Positions 5,768 to 11,297 of a stretch of DNA of 12,495 nucleotides are shown here, piece by piece. A model generated the notes under the pieces. The model worked only from the letters and a program-made list of their open reading frames with translations. It was not told where the DNA came from and did no database searches. Each line of letters starts with the position of its first letter. Position 1 is the stretch's first letter. The position numbers and the translations under genes are program-made. Source of the DNA: Deltaproteobacteria bacterium (lineage in GTDB: Bacteria; Desulfobacterota_B; Binatia; Bin18); contig JAAXHF010000207.1 of assembly GCA_012271025.1 (NCBI GenBank), forward strand, positions 1-12,495, read 5' to 3'.

Positions 5768-6550
5768 TTAACCCAGGAAACCGCTCACCGCCTCGACAAA
5801 GGCGTCTGACTGCTCATACGGCAACATGTGGCCAGCCGCCTCAATGAGCGTTTTGCGGGCGTGGGGAATGTGGGCCTGAAAGCGGTCGGCATACACCGGC
5901 GGGATCAGACGATCACTCGTGCCCCAGACCAGAAGGGTCGGCGCGCGCAGACGGTACAGACGCTTGGACAGCCGGCGGTTGGGAATCGGAAAGAGGATCT
6001 TGCTGGCCGTGCCCATGCGCCGGGTGTTGCCGATATAGAACTCCTTGAGCGCCTCGGGGTCTTTGAGGTCGAGCCCGCCGGTCAGCATGGCCTCGCCGGC
6101 CGCGCGGTCGTGAAACAGGTACTGGGCGAACTCGTGGGGCAGAAAGGAAAACAGGTCGGGAATCGGCTGCTCGGCAATCCATAGACCGGCCGAGGCGACC
6201 AGGACCAGTTTGTTCAGGTCGTTCGGCGCCACACAGGCCATTTCTGCCGCGATCATCCCGCCCATGGAGTGGCCGACCAAGTGGGGCTTGGACAGCCCCA
6301 GGGCGCTGACCACATCCCAGCCGTGCAGGGTGAAGTCCTGCATGTCCTCCAGCAACTCTTCCCCGCTCGACTCGCCAAAGCCCGGCAACTCGGGGGCGAA
6401 GACCCGGTAGTGCTCGGCCAGGCGGTCCAGGAACGGCTCCTGACCGAACAGGCCGCCCGCCCCGTGCAAGAAGACCAGCGGCGTACCGCTGCCGGCCTCA
6501 AAGACACGCACCGTGATCCCTGGCCGAGTCTCGATCATCCGGCTGTTCAC
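5768..6550 (-). CDS. Alpha/beta hydrolase
   Basis: A 260-residue alpha/beta-hydrolase-fold enzyme with a complete triad. The oxyanion region is F-L-H-G-A-G-G (27-33), the nucleophile elbow is V-G-H-S-M-G-G (92-98, Ser95), the acid is in V-W-G-T-S-D-R-L-I-P (Asp213), and the base is in A-A-G-H-M-L-P (His241). Layout and length fit esterases, meta-cleavage-product hydrolases and epoxide-hydrolase-like proteins; the substrate is not readable. The start is GTG 6550, overlapping the preceding LLM stop as GTGA, with AAGGA at 6562-6558 (7-nt spacing). The internal ATG at 6538 has no ribosome site, and the open frame running back to 6976 is antisense-of-frame sequence over the LLM gene. The GTGA overlap argues for coupled translation with the LLM enzyme, as when a monooxygenase product (for example an ester) is hydrolysed next; that step order is inference. 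Confidence 0.9.
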   Translation of the reverse strand: MNSRMIETRPGITVRVFEAGSGTPLVFLHGAGGLFGQEPFLDRLAEHYRVFAPELPGFGESSGEELLEDMQDFTLHGWDVVSALGLSKPHLVGHSMGGMIAAEMACVAPNDLNKLVLVASAGLWIAEQPIPDLFSFLPHEFAQYLFHDRAAGEAMLTGGLDLKDPEALKEFYIGNTRRMGTASKILFPIPNRRLSKRLYRLRAPTLLVWGTSDRLIPPVYADRFQAHIPHARKTLIEAAGHMLPYEQSDAFVEAVSGFLG

Positions 6551-7809
6551 AGCGGAATCCTTCCGTTGGCCCGGGCTTTCTCGATAGTCGTCTCGGGTTC
6601 CAGCCGTTCGTCCATGGGCTTGCACCACCACCGGTTGTCGTCCTTCCAGTCCGGCCACATGTCGCGCAGCTGGGGCATGACCTGTTCGGCAAACAGCTGG
6701 GTCGAGTAGCGCGTTTTCCAATCCGGCATATTGCCGATGTGGATCAGGCAGAAGATATGCCCGACGTGCAAGCCCTTGATCATGTCTTTCATCCGGTCGC
6801 GCACCGTCGCCGGGCTGCCGGCAATGACGTAGCCCTCGTCGAGCAGCTGCTTCCAGGTCAGGGTCGGAAAGGTCTGCTGCATATCCTCGCTCAGGGCGTT
6901 CAGGACATTCGCCTTGATGGTCTTGATCGTCCGGTAGCCCGGCGCGTCGGCAAAGCCGTTGTAGACGTGCAGACACCGATTATAGAAATAGCTGACGTGC
7001 TCGGCGTACAGTTTTTCGGCCTCCTGGTCGGTGTCGGCCACACAAATGGTCTGGGCAAACGCGCCCCGGTAGGGCGACTCGTCTTTGCCACGGGCGGCAA
7101 CCCGGTCCCAGTAGCCGTCCATCAGCTGCTTGCCGCGCAGATAGCCGGTGAACGACAGGTAGGAATAGTTGTAGTCATTGTCCAAACAGAAATCCCAGGT
7201 TTCGACCGAGCCGCCACCCGGAATATAGACCGGCGGGTGGGGCTGCTGGACGGGCTTGGGCCAGCAGTTGACCCAGCGCAGCTGGTTGTATTTGCCGTCA
7301 AAGGCGAAGGGTTCTTCCTCGGCCCAGGCGCGCATGATGAGTTCGTGCGCCTCGGCGTATTTGTCGCGGGTGATGGCCGGAATCTGGCCGTAGCAGTAAT
7401 TGGTGTCCATGGACGTGCCGACCGGGAAGCCGGCCAGCAGCCGACCGCCCGAAATCACGTCCAGCATGGCGAACTCTTCGGCCACCCGGATCGGCGGATT
7501 ATACAGGGCGATCGAGTTGCCGATCACCGCCAGGGCCGCCTGAGAAGTCCGGCGGGCCAGGCCGGCGGCGATGATGTTGGGCGAGGGCATCAGGCCATAG
7601 CCGTTCTGGTGGTGTTCATTCACGCCGATACCGTCAAAGCCCAGCGAGTCGGCGTATTCGAGTTGGTCCATATACTGATGATAGACGAAATGGCCCTTTT
7701 TGGGGTCGTAGAGGCTGTTGGGCAAATCCACCCACACCGAGCGATAGTCCTCTCGGAAATTATCCGGCAGATGCGGCCACGGCATCAGGTTGAACCAGGT
7801 AAACTTCAT
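6547..7809 (-). CDS. LLM-class flavin-dependent oxidoreductase (420 residues)
   Basis: A 420-residue luciferase-like monooxygenase, longer than the other LLM proteins here. It opens with M-K-F-T-W-F-N-L-M-P; the barrel motifs are D-S-L-G-F-D-G-I-G-V-N-E-H-H (54-67), the NEHH flavin/substrate segment, then V-A-E-E-F-A-M-L-D-V-I-S-G-G-R-L (109-124), the R-V-A-E-E-x-x-x-L-D-x-x-S-x-G-R hallmark, and P-K-P-V-Q-Q-P-H-P-P-V-Y-I-P (185-198). A G-S-P-A-T-V-R-D-R-M helix follows. The extended W/D-rich C-terminus (about 375-420) is unusual compared with 320-350-residue relatives. ATG 7809 has AGGAGGT at 7820-7814, only 4 nt away. It is the first gene of a two-gene operon with the alpha/beta hydrolase (GTGA overlap). 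Flavin-dependent oxygenation of an unknown substrate is likely. Confidence 0.9.
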   Translation of the reverse strand: MKFTWFNLMPWPHLPDNFREDYRSVWVDLPNSLYDPKKGHFVYHQYMDQLEYADSLGFDGIGVNEHHQNGYGLMPSPNIIAAGLARRTSQAALAVIGNSIALYNPPIRVAEEFAMLDVISGGRLLAGFPVGTSMDTNYCYGQIPAITRDKYAEAHELIMRAWAEEEPFAFDGKYNQLRWVNCWPKPVQQPHPPVYIPGGGSVETWDFCLDNDYNYSYLSFTGYLRGKQLMDGYWDRVAARGKDESPYRGAFAQTICVADTDQEAEKLYAEHVSYFYNRCLHVYNGFADAPGYRTIKTIKANVLNALSEDMQQTFPTLTWKQLLDEGYVIAGSPATVRDRMKDMIKGLHVGHIFCLIHIGNMPDWKTRYSTQLFAEQVMPQLRDMWPDWKDDNRWWCKPMDERLEPETTIEKARANGRIPL

Positions 7810-7821
7810 AACGACCTCCTC

Positions 7822-7862
7822 AAAAAAGGGTTTGCAGGCTAGGGCTGCCAGCGCCCTAGCCT
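7822..7862 (-). terminator. Hairpin plus T-run just upstream of the LLM ribosome site (possible attenuator)
   Basis: AGGCTAGGGC at 7836-7845 pairs perfectly with GCCCTAGCCT at 7853-7862 (10 bp, 7-nt loop). Read on the minus strand the hairpin is followed, after an 8-nt gap, by six T residues (7827-7822) and then, after one further base, by the AGGAGGT ribosome site of the 420-residue LLM gene. A terminator-like structure in the leader of an operon suggests transcriptional attenuation. The gap between stem and T-run is longer than usual, which weakens the call. Confidence 0.45.
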
Positions 7863-7971
7863 ACGTTGAAAAATAGCCAGCGTCGAGAGGGGACGCGCCT
7901 CAGACGGGGACGCGACAAGCGAGATCGTTCCGCCCGGTTCCTCATGCGCACACCGTCCTGCTGTCCGGGGG

Positions 7972-8007
7972 TTTACCCTGAAATCGTTGACTTGTACATT
8001 GTCCATT
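7972..8007 (+). promoter_or_regulatory. Candidate promoter for a leaderless antitoxin mRNA, with tandem heptamers
   Basis: TTTACC (7972-7977) and TACATT (7995-8000) are 17 nt apart, each with four of six sigma-70 matches; the start point would fall on or next to ATG 8008. No Shine-Dalgarno sequence precedes this ATG, which fits leaderless translation. The -10 box is part of a tandem repeat, TGTACAT (7993-7999) followed at once by TGTCCAT (8000-8006), a plausible antitoxin binding site. Confidence 0.4.
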
Positions 8008-8274
8008 ATGAAGCGCGTGACTGCATCTGAAGCCCGAAAGCAGTGGTTCCGTCTGCTTGATGAGATTGTTGCGGGAGAGGTGGTCGTTGTGGAGCGCAAA
8101 GGACGACAGGTGGAGATATCCTGCAAAGAGGGTACGTCGGCAACAGGAAAAGAGCGCACTACAGACTATCGCTCCGTGCTGCACGCACTTGGCGCGGATC
8201 GGGCGGATGAGTGGGGCTGGGAGTGGCAGGGACCTCCTCGGTCGATGGCTCCGCTTAGACACAAGAACACATGA
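8008..8274 (+). CDS. Phd/YefM-type antitoxin of a broken TA pair
   Basis: An 88-residue antitoxin-like protein. V-T-A-S-E-A-R-K-Q-W-F-R-L-L-D-E-I (4-20) and G-E-V-V-V-V-E-R-K-G-R-Q-V (23-35) form the Phd/YefM N-terminal fold. The C-terminal D-E-W-G-W-E-W-Q-G (67-75) resembles the toxin-binding tail of relatives. It overlaps the following PIN gene as ATGA (8271-8274), the usual antitoxin-toxin coupling. Because that toxin is truncated, the antitoxin is probably an orphan that may still act as a repressor; since LLM and cupin genes lie directly downstream, it could now control them. ATG 8008 is preferred to TTG 7987 because the family motif begins there, although no ribosome site is visible. 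Confidence 0.75.
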   Translation: MKRVTASEARKQWFRLLDEIVAGEVVVVERKGRQVEISCKEGTSATGKERTTDYRSVLHALGADRADEWGWEWQGPPRSMAPLRHKNT

Positions 8275-8402
8275 CACTTCTGCTCGACACCCACTTCGTG
8301 ATCTGGCTCGTACTCGGCTCCTCCAGACTCTCCGCATTTCCCTGGCTCGACCGCTATCGTCCCTGGGGCGTTTCGCCCGTCTCTCTTCTGGAAAAAAGGT
8401 GA
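8271..8402 (+). pseudogene. Truncated PIN-domain toxin (VapC N-terminus)
   Basis: Translation from ATG 8271 gives M-T-L-L-L-D-T-H-F-V-I-W-L-V-L-G, the first strand and helix of a VapC-type PIN toxin with its first catalytic Asp6, and continues through W-G-V-S-P-V-S-L-L-E (33-42), where the second acidic residue sits in the family. It then stops at TGA 8400-8402 after 43 residues; a full protein would need about 80-90 more, with two further acidic ligands. The remaining part is not found downstream. The stop overlaps the GTG start of the next LLM gene (GTGA, 8399-8402), so the break lies exactly at the junction with a well-conserved metabolic gene. The fragment cannot be a nuclease. Confidence 0.8.
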
Positions 8403-9367
8403 AATTCGGCATTCTCCAGTTCTTCAGCTGGCCTGGCCGGCGGGTCAGCCTGCCGACCGTGTATGAGCGGACGCTCCAGCGCATCGAGATCATGGACCGC
8501 GCCGGCTATGACGCGGTGTGGCTGACCGAGCACCACTTCACCGATTACAGCGTGTGTCCGTCCATTCCGGTCATGGGCAGCTATGCGGCGGCCAGGACAA
8601 CGCGTTTGCGGATCGGCACCGGGGTGAGTCTGGCCGCCCTCTACCACCCGCTGCGCCTGGCCGAGGAGATTGCCCTGCTCGACATCCTGTCCGGCGGGCG
8701 GGTCAACTGGGGCGTCGGGCGCGGCTTCGACGTCAATGAGTTTCGGGCCTTTGACATTCCGCTGGACGAGAGCCAGGCCCGCTTTCACGAGAGCGTCGAT
8801 ATTGTGCTCAGGGCCTGGACGAGCGAGCGGCTGCACTACACCGGCCAGTACTACTCTTTTGACGGGGTGGAGGTGCTGCCCAAGCCGCTCCAGCAGCCCC
8901 ACCCGCCGGTGTGGACTGCGGCGTCCTCGCCGGCCGCCATCGCCTGGTCGGCCGCCATGGGCTATTCGATTCTCATGGACCCCCACTCGACCCACGCCGA
9001 GATCGGCCAAAAATGGACCAGCTATCGGGATCAGTTGGAACACCACGGCCATTCGATCAGCGGGCGAGATATCCCCATGGCCCGGCTGGTGGCCGTCGCG
9101 CCGACCGATGCCCAGGCCAGGCAGGTCGCCAGCCAGGGCGCGCGCTGGCTGATTGACGCCTATGTGGATCCCAAACGCTTCGGCGTGGTCGGCGATCCGG
9201 TCCAGAACTATGTGGACCGGGTCATCATTCACGGCTCGCCCGAGCGGGTGGTCGATGAGCTGGCGCGCCTGCACCAGGACATCCACCTCGACTATCTGAT
9301 TGGTGCGCCGCTCAGCCATCAGAGCTTTCTACTGTTGACCGAAAAGGTCTTGCCACGCCTGATCTGA
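8399..9367 (+). CDS. LLM-class flavin-dependent oxidoreductase (322 residues)
   Basis: A 322-residue luciferase-like monooxygenase. It starts M-K-F-G-I-L-Q-F-F, a typical first strand, then G-Y-D-A-V-W-L-T-E-H-H-F (36-47), R-L-A-E-E-I-A-L-L-D-I-L-S-G-G-R (86-101), G-V-G-R-G-F (105-110), and P-K-P-L-Q-Q-P-H-P-P-V-W (161-172), followed by G-S-P-E-R-V-V-D-E-L near the end. Every LLM hallmark is present and the length is normal. GTG 8399 is chosen because the family start follows at once; the frame is open back to 8057 but there it crosses the antitoxin out of frame. No strong ribosome site is seen (GGAAAAAAG precedes), and the start overlaps the toxin-fragment stop as GTGA, so translation may depend on reading of the fragment. 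The cupin gene follows 77 nt later on the same strand. Substrate unknown. Confidence 0.9.
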   Translation: MKFGILQFFSWPGRRVSLPTVYERTLQRIEIMDRAGYDAVWLTEHHFTDYSVCPSIPVMGSYAAARTTRLRIGTGVSLAALYHPLRLAEEIALLDILSGGRVNWGVGRGFDVNEFRAFDIPLDESQARFHESVDIVLRAWTSERLHYTGQYYSFDGVEVLPKPLQQPHPPVWTAASSPAAIAWSAAMGYSILMDPHSTHAEIGQKWTSYRDQLEHHGHSISGRDIPMARLVAVAPTDAQARQVASQGARWLIDAYVDPKRFGVVGDPVQNYVDRVIIHGSPERVVDELARLHQDIHLDYLIGAPLSHQSFLLLTEKVLPRLI

Positions 9368-9444
9368 AGCCCCACCGGCTTGCATCTGTGGCCGTCGCCA
9401 GGCATGTTTGAGCAACAGAAACGCCAAGGACTAAGGAGGGCATC

Positions 9445-9951
9445 ATGGCACTACCGCAGGATATTACCCCATTTAACAGCGAACTCATGGATTCGCTGGC
9501 TCGGACCGCAGACATGGACTGGATTCCGAACGAACTGGATCCCGAACGCGCCTTCATGAAAGTGCTGTGGACCGGCTCGGAGTCGGGCAGCTGGGCGGTG
9601 ATGTTCCGCTGGCTCAAGGGCTATGCCGCGCCGCCGCATAAACACCTCAGCGCCTCCCACACCTTCATTCTGAAGGGCAAGCTTCAGGTCCGGGACGGCA
9701 CCCTCAACGCCGGCGACTACGTGTACGAGCCCAACGGCATGATCCACGGGGCGACCACCGCGCTCGAAGACACCGAGTACCTGTTCATCTGCAACGGTCC
9801 GGTGCTGTTCTTTGGCGAGAATCAGTTCGAGGGCTATATCAGCTGGGAAGAACTCAAACGCGCCCAGGACGCATTTGAGGCGTCCAAGCGACCCACCAAG
9901 CGGGCCAGCGCCAAGCGGGCCAAAAGGACGCCACGCAAAAAAGCCGCGTAG
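9445..9951 (+). CDS. Cupin-domain protein with a basic C-terminal tail
   Basis: A 168-residue single-cupin protein. Cupin motif 1 reads G-Y-A-A-P-P-H-K-H-L-S-A-S-H-T-F-I-L-K-G (59-78): His65, His67 and, at the usual Glu position, His72. Motif 2 reads G-D-Y-V-Y-E-P-N-G-M-I-H-G (90-102) with His101. The set of histidines should bind Fe or another divalent metal, as in 2,4'-dihydroxyacetophenone-dioxygenase-like and ChrR-like cupins. A dioxygenase role beside LLM oxidoreductases is plausible but unproven. Residues 147-168 are an Ala/Lys/Arg tail (K-R-P-T-K-R-A-S-A-K-R-A-K-R), which is not part of the cupin fold and resembles basic nucleic-acid-binding tails. ATG 9445 has AAGGAGG at 9433-9439. 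It is probably co-transcribed with the LLM gene before it. Confidence 0.82.
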   Translation: MALPQDITPFNSELMDSLARTADMDWIPNELDPERAFMKVLWTGSESGSWAVMFRWLKGYAAPPHKHLSASHTFILKGKLQVRDGTLNAGDYVYEPNGMIHGATTALEDTEYLFICNGPVLFFGENQFEGYISWEELKRAQDAFEASKRPTKRASAKRAKRTPRKKAA

Positions 9952-10001
9952 CAGGCTGAGAGGCGGTTGGGTGGTGGGCGCTGCACGGTCTCAGAGCCGC
10001 C

Positions 10002-11147
10002 ATGAGCCAGCAGGACGCCTTTGATCACATCGTCGCCGCTCTGCACGAGACCGCGCTGAACGACAGCCTGTGGCCCCGCACCTCGACCCTGATTGATGAG
10101 GCGGTCGGGATGTGGGGCAGCCATCTGGCGGTCGAGAGCGGTCATACTCGGGACGACGCCGAGTTCGTCTTTGGTGATGCGTATTGCCACGGCGAACTCG
10201 TCGAAATGGGGAGAATGTACGCCAATACCTACTTCCCCCACGACGAACGCGTCCAGCGGCTGCTCCACCTGCCCGACAGTCGGGTGGTTCACGTCACCCA
10301 TGTCTACACGGAACACGAGTTACAGACTTCCCCGACGTATAACGAGTTCTTGTGTCGGTTTGGCGCCGGCAACGGGCTGAACCTGCGTATGGACGGCCCG
10401 GACGGATTACACATCATCTGGGCGTTTACAGACCCTGACGACCCGCACGGGTGGCGCTCCGAACAGATCACGCTGATCAAACAGCTGCTGCCCCACATTC
10501 GTCAGTTCGTCCGAGTCCGCCAGGCACTGGCCAGCGTCGAGGCGTTCGGCACTGCGCTGATATCCCTGCTCGGCAACGCTCTGCTCGGTGTGCTCTTTCT
10601 TGACCGCCACGGGACAATCGTCGAGACCAACACCCGTGCCTCAAACCTGCTCCGGCGGGGTGACTGCCTGACAGACCGGGACGGCGTCCTGCGTGCTCGG
10701 CTCCCGACCGACAACGCCAAGCTCCGGCGGCTGTTGGCGCGTGCTCTGCCTCACTGGGGTCAGACCGTCTCCAGCGGGTCCATGACGGTCCGGCGACCCT
10801 CCGGCAAGCTCCCGCTGACCTTGCATATCAGCCCGGTCACCCACCGGACCGACTTTGGCGCCCAGCGCGTTGCCGCGCTGGTGCTGCTCGTCGATCTCGT
10901 AGAGCGGCCTCAGATTGATCCCGCCTTCCTCGCCACGACGCTCGGCCTCTCCCGCGCCGAAAGCCGGGTGGCGGCCGCCTTGGCCAGGGGCCAAAGTGTC
11001 CGAGACATTGCCGTGACCACACATCGAACGCAAGCGGCGGTACGTTGGCACCTTAGGCAGATGTACGTCAAGCTGGGCCTTTCGCGCCAGGCCGACTTGG
11101 TGCGCTTGGTGCTGTCCACCGTCGGGGTTCCCCTGCCGCGCGCCTGA
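10002..11147 (+). CDS. LuxR-family transcriptional regulator with PAS-like middle region
   Basis: A 381-residue regulator. The last 70 residues form a LuxR-type (GerE) helix-turn-helix: L-G-L-S-R-A-E-S-R-V-A-A-A-L-A-R-G (314-330), I-A-V-T-T-H-R-T-Q-A-A-V-R-W-H-L (336-351), then Y-V-K-L-G-L-S-R-Q-A-D-L-V-R-L. Residues 195-230 (G-V-L-F-L-D-R-H-G-T-I-V-E-T-N) have the PAS 'D..G.I...N..A' pattern, followed by a segment (about 235-300) like the regions between PAS and HTH in related proteins. Residues 1-180 are a separate sensor-like region without a recognised motif. No receiver domain is seen, so it is not a typical two-component regulator. It lies 50 nt after the cupin gene on the same strand. 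The ribosome site before ATG 10002 is poor. Control of the neighbouring LLM/cupin genes is a reasonable guess. The ligand is unknown. Confidence 0.85.
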   Translation: MSQQDAFDHIVAALHETALNDSLWPRTSTLIDEAVGMWGSHLAVESGHTRDDAEFVFGDAYCHGELVEMGRMYANTYFPHDERVQRLLHLPDSRVVHVTHVYTEHELQTSPTYNEFLCRFGAGNGLNLRMDGPDGLHIIWAFTDPDDPHGWRSEQITLIKQLLPHIRQFVRVRQALASVEAFGTALISLLGNALLGVLFLDRHGTIVETNTRASNLLRRGDCLTDRDGVLRARLPTDNAKLRRLLARALPHWGQTVSSGSMTVRRPSGKLPLTLHISPVTHRTDFGAQRVAALVLLVDLVERPQIDPAFLATTLGLSRAESRVAAALARGQSVRDIAVTTHRTQAAVRWHLRQMYVKLGLSRQADLVRLVLSTVGVPLPRA

Positions 11148-11297
11148 CTCCGCTTTCCCCCGTACCCCGTCTCCCCCTGCCCGCTCCCAAAAATTTGCGC
11201 CCAGCGCCGAAAAACTATCAATTTGAGTAGGGACAAACGGCTGGCAGGTGCGTAGAAGGGGCTGGATATTCTCACCGAACGGTTGCCAGGAGACACG

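Noticed and set aside
5759..5778. 7-bp hairpin over the hydrolase stop codon (TCCTGGG/CCCAGGA)
   Set aside because: The stem is short, overlaps the stop codon and the end of the coding region, and has no T-run after it on the minus strand, so it does not qualify as a terminator.
6551..6976. N-terminal extension of the alpha/beta hydrolase
   Set aside because: This part overlaps the LLM gene in another frame, has no hydrolase-family sequence, and GTG 6550 has a good ribosome site and the GTGA overlap.
6739..7842. 367-residue plus-strand open frame
   Set aside because: It is fully antisense to the 420-residue LLM gene, whose family motifs, start and ribosome site are clear. Its composition is that of a G+C-rich shadow frame with no recognisable domain.
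8057..8398. N-terminal extension of the 322-residue LLM protein over the antitoxin and toxin fragment
   Set aside because: The frame is open but crosses the antitoxin and toxin fragment out of frame; the LLM family start M-K-F-G-I begins exactly at GTG 8399, so a toxin-LLM fusion protein is not supported.
8354..9319. 321-residue minus-strand open frame
   Set aside because: Antisense to the 322-residue LLM oxidoreductase; no domain or ribosome site supports it.
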